From contig NZ_KK211172.1 in assembly GCF_000620705.1 (NCBI RefSeq), forward strand, positions 258,963 through 322,962: a DNA stretch of 64,000 bases, given 5' to 3'. Positions 23,093-31,170 of the stretch are shown in pieces. This DNA comes from Nocardioides sp. URHA0020 (GTDB taxonomy: Bacteria > Actinomycetota > Actinomycetes > Propionibacteriales > Nocardioidaceae). The notes under the pieces were generated by a model that worked only from the letters and a program-made list of their open reading frames with translations, was not told the DNA's origin and did not search any database. Position 1 is the stretch's first letter. Each line of letters begins with the position of its first letter. A program made the translations under genes and the position numbers.

Positions 23093-23940
23093 CAGAGCTG
23101 CTCCAAGGCGCCGGTACGGCGAGCCGCGGCCAGGTAGCCGAGCATCACCACGATCGGGACGGTCGCCACCGCGGCGGCGAACGGCAGGTTGTTGGCGGCG
23201 CCCTGGTTGTCGTAGACCACGTTGCCGAGCAGCTGCGTCGTACCGCCGACGATCTTGACCGCGATGTAGTCACCCATCGTCAGGGAGAACGTGAAGATCG
23301 ATCCGGCGACGAAGGCCGGGAACGCCATCGGGAGCACCACGCGGCGCAGGGTGTGCCACGAGCCGGCGCCGAGGTCGGCCGACGCCTCGAAGAGGGAGCT
23401 CGGCACGCGCTCGAGCCCGGCGTACACCGGCAGGATCATGTAGGGCAGCCACAGGTAGGAGAGCGTCACGGTCGTCGCGAACAGCCCGTAGCCCGGGCTG
23501 TGCAGGCCGAACGGCGCCGCGACCCAGGCGATCGGGCCGTCGGCGGAGAACATCCCGCGCCACGCGTACGCCTTGACGAGGTACGACGCCCACAGCGGCA
23601 TCAGGACCGCGATCACCAGCAGCCGCTGGGCGCGCGGAGACGCCACCTTGGCCATGTAGAGGGCGATCGGGAAGGCCAGCACCGCGTCGATCACGGTGAC
23701 CAGCGCCGCGATCCCGATCGTCCGAAAGGTGATGGTCCGGTAGACGTCGACCCGGAAGAGGTCCTGGAAGTTCTCCAGGGTCCAGGCCCGCTCGATCTCG
23801 CCGGTGAAGTCGTTCTGGGTCCACAGCGAGGTGATCAGGAGCGCCGCCAGGGCCCCCAGGTAGGCCACTCCCAGCCACAGCATCGGTGGCATCAGGAGGA
23901 AGCCCACCCGGAGACCCGGACGGCGTTCGAGGAGGCTCAA
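23092..23940 (-). CDS. Spermidine/putrescine-type ABC transporter permease (PotB-like), system 1
   Basis: 282-residue membrane permease with six helices; the EAA loop is LFEASADLGAGSWHTLRRVVLPMAFP. The start used is TTG 23940, seven bases after the binding-protein stop; no better in-frame start lies nearby. MPLWASYLVKAYAWRGMFSADGPI is typical of PotB-like proteins. Works with the PotC-like permease and the ATPase at 25.2-26.2 kb. Confidence 0.82.
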   Translation of the reverse strand: MSLLERRPGLRVGFLLMPPMLWLGVAYLGALAALLITSLWTQNDFTGEIERAWTLENFQDLFRVDVYRTITFRTIGIAALVTVIDAVLAFPIALYMAKVASPRAQRLLVIAVLMPLWASYLVKAYAWRGMFSADGPIAWVAAPFGLHSPGYGLFATTVTLSYLWLPYMILPVYAGLERVPSSLFEASADLGAGSWHTLRRVVLPMAFPAFVAGSIFTFSLTMGDYIAVKIVGGTTQLLGNVVYDNQGAANNLPFAAAVATVPIVVMLGYLAAARRTGALEQL

Positions 23941-23947
23941 CGCAGGA

Positions 23948-25171
23948 TCAGCCCTTGATCTCGGTCCAGGCGGTCGTCCAGTCGCCGTAGTCGGTGCACT
24001 TCACGTCCGTGCGACCGTCCAGGCACTGCTCGATCGGCGTCGTCCAGTAGTGGATCTTGGCGGCGTACGCCGCGTCCTCCGCGTGGTAGGTGTCGCAGAA
24101 GGTCGGGTCGGAGGTCAGGCTGCAGGCCTGCGTGTTGGCCGGCGCCTCGCCGAAGTACTCCGCGACCGCCGCCTGCGCCTTCGGGCTGGTGATGTAGTCC
24201 ATCCAGAGGTAGCCGCAGTTGGGGTTCTTCGCCTCGGCGCCGATCATCCAGGTGTCCGACCAGCCGGTGGAGCCCTCGTCGGGCAGGACCGCCTCGACCT
24301 TGGCGCCCTCGCCCTGCGCGACCGAGGCGATCACCTGCCAGGTGGTGCCGATGACGGAGTCGCCGGACTTGAAGGCCTGGACCTCCTTGAGGTAGTCCGA
24401 CCAGTACTCCGAGACGTTCTCCTTCTGCTTCTTCAGCACCTCGACGGCGGCCGCGAGCTGGTCCTCGTCCAGCGCGTACGGGTCCTTGATGCCGAGGTCG
24501 GGCTGGGTGTCCATCAGGTAGAGCGCGGCGTCGGCGATGTAGATCGGCGAGTCGTACGCCGTGACCTTACCGGCGTACTGCGAGGCATCGTCGAAGACCG
24601 CGCTCCAGCTGGTCGGCGCGGGGCTGACCTTCTCGGTGTCGTACATCAGCAGGTTGGCGCCCCAGCCGTGCGGCACGCCGTACATCTGGCCGTCGACGGA
24701 GTTGAACGCCTGGTCCTTGAGGAACGGCGCAATGTCGGCGTAGTTCTTCAGCAGCTTGGTGTTGACCGGGGCGACGTCCCCGGCCGCGACCAGCCGCAGG
24801 GTGGCGTCGCCGGAGGCCGAGACGACGTCGTACTCGCCGGTCTTCATCAGCTGGACGGCCTCGTCGGAGGTGCCGAAGTACTTCACGTTGGCCTGACAGC
24901 CGGACTCCTTCTCGAACGGCGTCACCCAGTCGATCGTCTTGTCCGTGCTGCCGTCCTCGGCGTATCCGGGCCACGCGAGGATGTTGACCTGTCCCTCGGG
25001 GTCGCCGATCGCGGTCGCCATGGGTACGTCGGGTGCGCTGAAGCCGCCCTGGTCCGCACTGGCCTTCTTGTCGCCGTCCGAGCCTCCCGAGCTGGTGCCG
25101 CACGCCGTGGCCAGGGCGAGCACGCCTGCGCACGCGACCGCGGCGAGCCGCTTCGAGCCGATGTTCCTCAT
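23948..25171 (-). CDS. Polyamine-type ABC transporter substrate-binding lipoprotein, system 1
   Basis: 407 residues. Lipoprotein signal with lipobox ATAC ending at about Cys24, then a Ser/Gly linker and a PotD-like two-lobed domain (VNILAWPGYAEDGSTDKTIDWVTPFEKESGC; later YLWMDYITSPKAQAAVAEYFGEAPAN). Ligand is probably a polyamine or related cation, judged from the family and the neighbouring catabolic genes. The ATG overlaps the ATPase stop by four bases. Confidence 0.85.
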   Translation of the reverse strand: MRNIGSKRLAAVACAGVLALATACGTSSGGSDGDKKASADQGGFSAPDVPMATAIGDPEGQVNILAWPGYAEDGSTDKTIDWVTPFEKESGCQANVKYFGTSDEAVQLMKTGEYDVVSASGDATLRLVAAGDVAPVNTKLLKNYADIAPFLKDQAFNSVDGQMYGVPHGWGANLLMYDTEKVSPAPTSWSAVFDDASQYAGKVTAYDSPIYIADAALYLMDTQPDLGIKDPYALDEDQLAAAVEVLKKQKENVSEYWSDYLKEVQAFKSGDSVIGTTWQVIASVAQGEGAKVEAVLPDEGSTGWSDTWMIGAEAKNPNCGYLWMDYITSPKAQAAVAEYFGEAPANTQACSLTSDPTFCDTYHAEDAAYAAKIHYWTTPIEQCLDGRTDVKCTDYGDWTTAWTEIKG

Positions 25172-26232
25172 GCCGTCTCCTCTTCGGGAAGCGCCGCGGT
25201 CTCGGACGAGGCCAGCGGCACCAGGTGGTCACGTCGCCAGGTGAGCACGACGCGTTGGTCACGCCGCTCCAGGGCGGCGTCGATCGAGGTGTCGGTGTTG
25301 GGGTGCGACACCGTCACGGTGGGCCCGGCGTCCAGCGCGACCACGGTGCTCGTGGTGGAGCCGAGGTAGACGACCTCGCGCACGACGCCCGGGGCGATGC
25401 ACAGGCCGGTCACGTCCGTCGGCGCCTCGGCGTCGAGGCGCACCTTCTCCGGGCGGATGACGAACGAGCCGGCCTCGCCGACCACGGCGCGGGCGGCCTC
25501 GCCCTGGAAGAGGTTGAAGGTGCCCACGAAGCCCGCCACGAAGGCGCTGGCCGGACGCTCGTAGAGGTCGACCGGCGCGGCCAGCTGCTCGATGCGGCCC
25601 TCGTTGAAGACCGCGACGCGGTCGCTCATCGTCAGGGCCTCCTCCTGGTCGTGGGTCACGAAGACGAAGGTGATGCCGACCTCGCGCTGGATCTGCTTCA
25701 GCTCGATCTGCATCTCGCGCCGCAGCTTGAGGTCCAGCGCGCCGAGCGGCTCGTCGAGCAGCAGGACCTTGGGCCGGTTGACCAGCGCCCGCGCCAGGGC
25801 GACGCGCTGGCGCTGACCACCCGAGAGCTGGTGGGGCCGCCGCGCGGCGTACGCCTCCAGGCGCACGGTCGCGAGCGCCTCCTCGGCACGCTTGCGGCGC
25901 TCGGACCGGCCGACCTTCTTCACGCGCAGGCCGTACTCGACGTTCTCGAGCACGCTCATGTGCGGGAAGATCGCGTAGTCCTGGAAGACGGTGTTGACGT
26001 CGCGCGCGAAGGGAGGGCGAGTGGTCACGTCGTCCTCGCCGAGCAGGATCGTGCCGGCGGTCGGCACCTCGAAGCCGGCGATCAGGCGCAGCACGGTGGT
26101 CTTGCCGGAGCCGGACGGGCCGAGCATCGAGAAGAACTCGCCGTCCGCGATGTCCAGGTCGAGGTCGTCCACGGCCCGGACCTGGTCGTAGTGCTTGCTC
26201 AGGCCTCGCAGGGAGATGGCCGTCGCCGTCAT
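25168..26232 (-). CDS. Polyamine-type ABC transporter ATP-binding protein, system 1
   Basis: 354 residues from ATG 26232, chosen over the upstream in-frame ATG 26286 because AGGAGC precedes it by six bases and the protein then begins MTATAISLRGLSKHYDQ. Walker A GPSGSGKTT, signature LSGGQRQR, Walker B VLLLDEPLGALD, and a switch His in VTHDQEEA are intact; a C-terminal TOBE domain follows. First gene of the system-1 operon, divergent from the GntR gene. Confidence 0.9.
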   Translation of the reverse strand: MTATAISLRGLSKHYDQVRAVDDLDLDIADGEFFSMLGPSGSGKTTVLRLIAGFEVPTAGTILLGEDDVTTRPPFARDVNTVFQDYAIFPHMSVLENVEYGLRVKKVGRSERRKRAEEALATVRLEAYAARRPHQLSGGQRQRVALARALVNRPKVLLLDEPLGALDLKLRREMQIELKQIQREVGITFVFVTHDQEEALTMSDRVAVFNEGRIEQLAAPVDLYERPASAFVAGFVGTFNLFQGEAARAVVGEAGSFVIRPEKVRLDAEAPTDVTGLCIAPGVVREVVYLGSTTSTVVALDAGPTVTVSHPNTDTSIDAALERRDQRVVLTWRRDHLVPLASSETAALPEEETA

Positions 26233-26356
26233 CTGGCTCCTCTGGTCCGGTCCGGCGGTACTGTTCGACAGGAGTCGACGGCTCATAAGATATGGAACCA
26301 GACATTAGATGCATAGCCCTGTTCGGTAACGACTGTGTTGCGAAGGAGACGGGCGG
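26233..26356. promoter_or_regulatory. Divergent control region between transporter 1 and the GntR gene
   Basis: 124 bases with an AT-rich core at 26283-26316 (CATAAGATATGGAACCAG) in an otherwise GC-rich context, and CTGTTCG occurring twice (about 26261 and 26319). It should contain both promoters and the GntR operator; no single palindrome is decisive. Confidence 0.45.
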
Positions 26357-27127
26357 ATGGCCGACGCACCTCGGCGCGGTGGGCGGGCGCGGAGCGCGAT
26401 CTTCGCTCCCCTGTCCGAGGTCGGCCGCGCGGGCCAGGTCGAGCTGCGGCTGACCGAGGCGATCCGCTCCGGCGTCCTCATCGAGGGTGAGCGGCTCCCC
26501 AGCGAGCCGGAGCTCGCAGGGCTGCTCGGGGTCGCCGTCGTGACCGTCCGCGAGGCCCTGACCGGGCTGCGCGGACAGGGTCTGGTCACCACCACCCGCG
26601 GGCGCGGCGGTGGCACCTTCGTCGCCGCCGAGGCGGCCGCCGACGAGGAGGCGCTCGCCGAGCGGCTGGCCTCGATGTCGCGCGCGGAGCTGCACGACCG
26701 GGGCACGCAGTACGCCCTGGTGCTGGCCGGCTGCGCCGAGATCGCCGCCGAGCGCGCCGACGCCGAGGAGGCCTCGCTGCTGCGGGGGCTGCTCGCCGAC
26801 GAGAGCGACGACGTCGGGGCGTGGCGTCACGCCGACGCCGAGCTGTGGCTGTCGATCGCCTCCCTCACCCAGTCGGCCCGGGTGACCCGCGAGGTGGTCC
26901 GCCTGGAGGCGGACTTCGGCATGGTCGTGCGCATCCCGCTTCGCGACCCGGAGGTCCGCGCCCGGACGCTGGTCGGTGTCGAGCGCGTGATCGCGGCCAT
27001 CGAGGCCGGCGACGCGGAGGGCGCCCGCCGGGGTGCCCGGACCCACCTGCAGGAGACCCTGGACCGGGTGGCCCGGACCCAGGCCGACGTCACCGATCGC
27101 CACCGGCTGCCGAGGAGTGCCTCGTGA
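26357..27127 (+). CDS. GntR-family transcriptional regulator (FadR-like)
   Basis: 256 residues. N-terminal winged helix: ERLPSEPELAGLLGVAVVTVREALTGLRGQGLV (about 43-75). The C-terminal FCD-like helical domain (about 95-240) has His residues in a metal or ligand-binding arrangement. Divergent from transporter 1 and overlapping a Cache-domain gene (GTGA), so it likely controls polyamine uptake in response to a polyamine-related ligand. AAGGAG lies just upstream of the ATG. Confidence 0.85.
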   Translation: MADAPRRGGRARSAIFAPLSEVGRAGQVELRLTEAIRSGVLIEGERLPSEPELAGLLGVAVVTVREALTGLRGQGLVTTTRGRGGGTFVAAEAAADEEALAERLASMSRAELHDRGTQYALVLAGCAEIAAERADAEEASLLRGLLADESDDVGAWRHADAELWLSIASLTQSARVTREVVRLEADFGMVVRIPLRDPEVRARTLVGVERVIAAIEAGDAEGARRGARTHLQETLDRVARTQADVTDRHRLPRSAS

Positions 27128-27825
27128 GCACCGCACCGACCACGCTCCCGACCACGCTGGCGGACTCCATGGCGCGCTGCGCCCTCGCGGTCACGGCGTA
27201 CTTCGGCGCCCTCTTCGGCTCGCTCGAGATCATCGCCGAGCGGGTCGGTGACCGGTTCGAGCCACGGCAGCCGGTGACGGCGGCAGCGCTGACCGAGCTG
27301 GTCGAGCCGCTGGCCGCCAGCACGCTCGCGTCGTACCCCGTCGTGGGTGCGGGGTTCGTCGTCAACCCGGGGTCGCTCGCGGACCGGGACCTCTACCTGG
27401 CCTGGTGGCAGGGCGAGGAGCAGCAGCCGCTGGCCGAGCGCGGCGTGCCGATCGGCCACCACGTCTTCGACTACACCCGCCACGAGTGGTTCCAGGTGCC
27501 GCTGGTCTCGGGGGCGCGTCACGTCACCGGGCCCTACGTCGACTACGTCTGCACCGACGAGTACGTGCTCACCGCGACGGTGCCCGTCCTCGTCGGCGGC
27601 CACCTGGTCGGCGTCGCGGGGGCCGACACGCGGCTCGACACGTTCGAGCGGCTGATGCGGGGCGCGCTGCAGGGTGGGGGCGACGTGGTGCTGGTCAACG
27701 GCCACGACCGGTGCGTCGTCGCCGCCGACCCGCTCCTGCGCTCGGGGCAGAAGGTCGACCCCACCACGTACGCCGCCGTGCGCGCGCTGCCGGGGCTGCC
27801 CTTCCGGGTGCTCGGCGGCGCGTAG
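27124..27825 (+). CDS. Soluble Cache-domain protein coupled to the GntR regulator
   Basis: 233 residues without signal peptide or membrane helix, so cytosolic. A helical N-terminal part (about 1-60) is followed by a Cache/PAS-like ligand domain: WWQGEEQQPLAERGVPIGHHVFDYTRHEWFQVP and GPYVDYVCTDEYVLTATVPVLVGGHLVGVAGAD are the recognisable strands. Cache domains are normally extracellular sensors on membrane receptors; this one stands alone. GTG 27124 overlaps the GntR stop. It may sense or deliver a small ligand to the regulator. This is inference. Confidence 0.6.
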   Translation: MSTAPTTLPTTLADSMARCALAVTAYFGALFGSLEIIAERVGDRFEPRQPVTAAALTELVEPLAASTLASYPVVGAGFVVNPGSLADRDLYLAWWQGEEQQPLAERGVPIGHHVFDYTRHEWFQVPLVSGARHVTGPYVDYVCTDEYVLTATVPVLVGGHLVGVAGADTRLDTFERLMRGALQGGGDVVLVNGHDRCVVAADPLLRSGQKVDPTTYAAVRALPGLPFRVLGGA

Positions 27826-27831
27826 CCCCCC

Positions 27832-29040
27832 TCAGAGCTCCTTGATGCCCCAGGGGCTGCCGTACTCGGTGAGGAGGTCGAGGAACGGCACCGCGTCGAA
27901 GGCCTCCGGGCCCAGCACCCCCGCGCCGCTCCAGGTGCCGCGGGCGAGCAGCTCCAGGGCCACGACCGGGTTGATGGCGGTCTGCCAGACCACGCACTGG
28001 TGGCCGTACTCGCGCATCGTGGTCTCGTTGTCGACCACGTGGTAGAGGTACGTCGACCGCGGCTGGCCGTCCTTGCCGGTGCCGGTCACCCAGAGACCGG
28101 CGCAGGTCTTGCCCTTCATCCGCGGACCGACGGTGGCCGGGTCCGGCAGCACCGCGGCGACCACGTCGCGCGGGCTCACCTCGACGCCCTTGACCCGGAC
28201 CTTCTCGGTGCTGTCGAGACCGAGGGTGTGCAGCACCTTGAGGATGTTGATGAACTCGTCGCCCAGGCCGTACTTGAAGGTCGCGCGCCTGCAGTCCACC
28301 CACCGCGGCATCAGGAGCACCTCCTCGTGCTCGACGTTGACGCACTCGACCGGGCCGATGCCCTCGGGGAAGTCGAAGACCTCGGGCTCGGAGAAGGGCG
28401 GCGTCGTGAACCACGCGCCGTCCTCCCAGATCACCGGCGGGTTGAGGCACTCCTCGATCGTGGTCCACATCGAGAACGACGGCGCGAAGATCTCGTTGCC
28501 GTCGTCGTCGGTCACGACCAGGTTGGCACCGTCGCGGGTGCCGAGCTCGTCGATCTCGCTGAAGAGGTGGTCGGCGGCGTACCGCGCGAAGACGTCGGAG
28601 AGCCCGGGCTCGACACCGATCCCGACCAGCGCCAGGCGACCGTCGGCCTCCCAGTCGTCGGCCACGGCGAACTGCTCGTCGCCGAGCTTGACCCCCGTCT
28701 TCTCGTACGGCGCCTCCGGGTGCGGCCTCGACAGCGACATCGCCATGTCGAGGTAGTCGGCGCCCGCAGCCGCCGCGCCGTCGAAGATCGACATGTTGAA
28801 GACCGGGTCGACCGCGTTCATCACGTGCGTGATCCGGTGCTCGCGGCACAGGGCCGCGACCGACTCGGCCGACGACGCGTCGACCCGCACCGCGGCGTAC
28901 CTCTGGTCGGTCGCCGCCGCCTTCGCCGCCTTAGCCTCGTCGTAGTCGGCGACCACGATCGTCTCGAAGAAGTCACGGCGTGCGGCGATGGCGGCGAACG
29001 CCGAGCCGACGCCGCCGGCGCCGACCAACAGGATCCTCAT
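27832..29040 (-). CDS. Saccharopine-dehydrogenase-like oxidoreductase
   Basis: 402 residues. N-terminal Rossmann fold LLVGAGGVGSAFAAIAARRDFFETIVVADYD, and a C-terminal catalytic-type domain (VEPGLSDVFARYAAD, GTGKDGQPRSTYLYHVVDNE). Family members include saccharopine dehydrogenase and carboxynorspermidine synthase, which act on basic amino acids and polyamines. The start is ATG 29040 with AAGGAAAG upstream; further upstream the frame is translated repeat. Its place behind the aldehyde dehydrogenase suggests a polyamine role; the substrate is not known. Confidence 0.7.
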   Translation of the reverse strand: MRILLVGAGGVGSAFAAIAARRDFFETIVVADYDEAKAAKAAATDQRYAAVRVDASSAESVAALCREHRITHVMNAVDPVFNMSIFDGAAAAGADYLDMAMSLSRPHPEAPYEKTGVKLGDEQFAVADDWEADGRLALVGIGVEPGLSDVFARYAADHLFSEIDELGTRDGANLVVTDDDGNEIFAPSFSMWTTIEECLNPPVIWEDGAWFTTPPFSEPEVFDFPEGIGPVECVNVEHEEVLLMPRWVDCRRATFKYGLGDEFINILKVLHTLGLDSTEKVRVKGVEVSPRDVVAAVLPDPATVGPRMKGKTCAGLWVTGTGKDGQPRSTYLYHVVDNETTMREYGHQCVVWQTAINPVVALELLARGTWSGAGVLGPEAFDAVPFLDLLTEYGSPWGIKEL

Positions 29041-29054
29041 GCGGTCTCTTTCCT

Positions 29055-29080
29055 TGGTGGTCGGTGGTCGGTGGTCGGTG
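29055..29080. repeat. Heptanucleotide tandem repeat
   Basis: The unit GGTCGGT is repeated about 3.5 times between the saccharopine-dehydrogenase start and the first REP-like palindrome. It could vary by slippage and alter the spacing to the upstream promoter of that gene. Confidence 0.6.
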
Positions 29081-29122
29081 GTTGAGGTGCGAGGGCCGCT
29101 AGGCCCGAGCCTCGAAACCACC
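29077..29122. repeat. REP-like palindrome, copy 1
   Basis: 46-nt element of the form GGTGGTTGAGGTGCGAGG ... CCGAGCCTCGAAACCACC, able to fold into a long hairpin around GGCCGCTAGGCC. This class of REP-like element is common in Nocardioides-type genomes. Located between the ALDH and saccharopine-dehydrogenase-like genes. Confidence 0.75.
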
Positions 29123-29128
29123 GAGGTC

Positions 29129-29157
29129 GGTGGTCGAGGTGCGAGGGGTCGACCACC
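29129..29157. repeat. REP-like palindrome, shortened copy
   Basis: A truncated relative of the flanking elements: GGTGGTCGAGGTGCGAGG followed directly by GTCGACCACC, lacking the central part. It probably arose by deletion between the arms. Confidence 0.65.
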
Positions 29158-29163
29158 GAGGTC

Positions 29164-29209
29164 GGTGGTCGAGGTGCGAGGGCCGCCAGGCCCGAGCCTC
29201 GAGACCGCC
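29164..29209. repeat. REP-like palindrome, copy 2
   Basis: 46-nt element nearly identical to copy 1 (GGTGGTCGAGG ... CCTCGAGACCGCC). It ends eight bases from the ALDH stop codon and could protect or end that transcript. Confidence 0.75.
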
Positions 29210-29216
29210 GGTGGCG

Positions 29217-30650
29217 TCACTCCCCGATGTAGGACATGACGTGCTTGATCCGGGTGTAGTCCTCGAGGCCGTACATGGACAGGTCCTTGCCGTAGCCGGA
29301 GTGCTTGAAGCCACCGTGCGGCATCTCGGAGATGAAGGGGATGTGGGTGTTGATCCAGACGACGCCGAAGTCGAGGCCCTTCGACATCCGCATCGCCCGC
29401 CCGTGGTCCTTGGTCCAGACGCTGGAGGACAGGCCGTACTCGACCCCGTTGGCCCAGCGCAGCGCCTCCGCCTCGTCACCGAACTTCTGGACGGTCATCA
29501 CCGGGCCGAAGATCTCGGACTGGATCTGCTCGTCCTCCTGGCGCAGCCCGGAGAGGACGGTCGGCTCGTAGAAGTAGCCGCGCTCGCCCTGGCGCACGCC
29601 GCCGGTCTCGAGGTGGGCGTGGTCGGGCAGCCGGTCGACCATGGCGGAGACGCGGTCGAGCTGCGCCTGGTTGTTGAGCGGGCCGTAGTAAGTGTCGTCG
29701 TTGTCGGGCAGGCCGGTCGGCATCCCCTTCGCCGCCTCGGCGAGCGCGGCCACGAAGTCGTCGTAGATCCCGGCGCCGGCGAGCACGCGGGTGGCCGCCG
29801 TGCAGTCCTGGCCGCCGTTGAAGAGACCGGCGCCGGCGATGCCCTCGGCCGCCTTCTCGATGTCCGCGTCGTCGAAGACGATGACGGGAGCCTTGCCGCC
29901 GAGCTCGAGGTGGACCCGCTTGAGGTCGCGAGCAGCCGAGGTCGCGACCTCCATGCCGGCCCGGACCGAGCCGGTGATCGCGACCATCTGCGGGGTCCGG
30001 TGCTCGACCAGGGCGCGACCGGTGTCGCGGTCCCCGCAGACGACGTTCAGCACGCCCGGCGGCAGGAACTCCTGGGCGAGCTCGGCCAGCAGCGTGGAGC
30101 TGGCGGGCGTCGTGTCGCTGGGCTTGAGCACGATCGTGTTGCCGCCGGCGAGCGCCGGGGCGATCTTCCAGATCATCATCAGCAGCGGGTAGTTCCACGG
30201 CGTGACCTGCCCGACGACACCCACCGGCTCGCGGCGGACCCACGAGGTGTGGTCGGCCATGTACTCCCCCGCCGACTTGCCCTCGAGCACGCGCGCGGCG
30301 CCGGCGAAGAAGCGGAAGTGGTCCCAGGCGTACGGCATCTCCTCGGACATGGTCAGGCCGAGCGGCTTGCCGGTGTCCAGCGACTCGACGGCGTTGAACT
30401 CCTCGGCGCGCGCCTCGATCGCGTCGGCGATCTTGAGCAGCGCGTTGGAGCGGTCCTGCGGGGTGGTGCTGCCCCAGGTCTCGAACGCCGAGGCGGCCGC
30501 GGCGTACGCCCGGTCCACGTCCTCGGCGCCGGACCGCGGCGCCTGGGCGTACACCTCGCCCGTGGTCGGGTCGATGATGTCGTAGGTCTCCCCCGACACG
30601 CTCTCGACGAGCTCTCCGTTGACGACGTTGGTGAAGGTCTTGTCGGCCAT
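29217..30650 (-). CDS. Aldehyde dehydrogenase, gamma-aminobutyraldehyde type
   Basis: 477-residue NAD-dependent aldehyde dehydrogenase, expected to oxidise 4-aminobutanal to GABA in putrescine breakdown. Cofactor segment VGQVTPWNYPLLM and the lysine in VLKPSDTTPAS; general base Glu in HLELGGKAPVIV; catalytic Cys in NGGQDCTAATRV. The start ATG 30650 follows a TAGGCT box by seven bases, and in-frame extension upstream is ignored. Its promoter region shares direct repeats with that of the agmatinase/aminotransferase pair. Exact substrate not shown by sequence. Confidence 0.88.
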   Translation of the reverse strand: MADKTFTNVVNGELVESVSGETYDIIDPTTGEVYAQAPRSGAEDVDRAYAAAASAFETWGSTTPQDRSNALLKIADAIEARAEEFNAVESLDTGKPLGLTMSEEMPYAWDHFRFFAGAARVLEGKSAGEYMADHTSWVRREPVGVVGQVTPWNYPLLMMIWKIAPALAGGNTIVLKPSDTTPASSTLLAELAQEFLPPGVLNVVCGDRDTGRALVEHRTPQMVAITGSVRAGMEVATSAARDLKRVHLELGGKAPVIVFDDADIEKAAEGIAGAGLFNGGQDCTAATRVLAGAGIYDDFVAALAEAAKGMPTGLPDNDDTYYGPLNNQAQLDRVSAMVDRLPDHAHLETGGVRQGERGYFYEPTVLSGLRQEDEQIQSEIFGPVMTVQKFGDEAEALRWANGVEYGLSSSVWTKDHGRAMRMSKGLDFGVVWINTHIPFISEMPHGGFKHSGYGKDLSMYGLEDYTRIKHVMSYIGE

Positions 30651-30674
30651 GACGGCGAGCCTAGTGTCGTCGCA

Positions 30675-30715
30675 ACGGAATCTGTAGGGCTGGAGGGCTT
30701 CGGCAGACGGAATTC
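30675..30715. promoter_or_regulatory. Direct repeats in the ALDH/VOC divergent promoter
   Basis: ACGGAATC at 30675-30682 and ACGGAATTC at 30707-30715, 32 bases apart (three helical turns). The same elements occur at 33788 and 33819 in the agmatinase/aminotransferase gap. A Lrp/AsnC-type protein, such as the one at 40.6 kb, could bind these. Confidence 0.5.
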
Positions 30716-30759
30716 GTTGAATCGTGCGTTTCAGGCGGCGAACCCGGCACCATGGCCGC

Positions 30760-31170
30760 ATGCGGCTGACCACCACGATCCCCGCCCTCCCGTGTCGCGA
30801 CGTCCGTGCGGCGACGACGTTCTACGCCGAGCGTCTCGGCTTCGGCGTCGGGCACACCGACGGCACCTTCAGCGTGCTGCTGCGCGACGACGCCCAGGTG
30901 CACCTGTGGCAGGCCGGCGACAGCTCGTGGCAGGGCCGCGACGACCTGGCCGCGCGCCCGGTGGTCAGCGGCGCGGAGACCTTCATCGCCGGCACCGCCA
31001 GCTGCCGGATCCAGGTGGACGGGATCGACGAGCTGTACGCCGAGATGGCCGGGGCCCGGGTCCTGCACACCGAGAGCGGCGGCGGTCCGCAGGAGACCGA
31101 CTACGGCACCCGCGAGTTCCACGTCCTCGACCTCGACGGCAACCTGCTCACCTTCTACCTCTGGCGGTAG
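30760..31170 (+). CDS. Glyoxalase/bleomycin-resistance (VOC) superfamily protein
   Basis: 136 residues with two beta-alpha-beta-beta-beta modules. LPCRDVRAATTFYAERLGFGVGHTDGTFSVLLRDDAQVHLWQ and DYGTREFHVLDLDGNLLTFYLW are typical; Glu/His metal ligands are plausible but incomplete. The start ATG 30760 was chosen because a CACCAT box ends six bases before it. Divergent from the ALDH; its last 16 bases overlap the convergent amidohydrolase. Function unknown; resistance or a small-molecule binder is possible. Confidence 0.75.
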   Translation: MRLTTTIPALPCRDVRAATTFYAERLGFGVGHTDGTFSVLLRDDAQVHLWQAGDSSWQGRDDLAARPVVSGAETFIAGTASCRIQVDGIDELYAEMAGARVLHTESGGGPQETDYGTREFHVLDLDGNLLTFYLWR

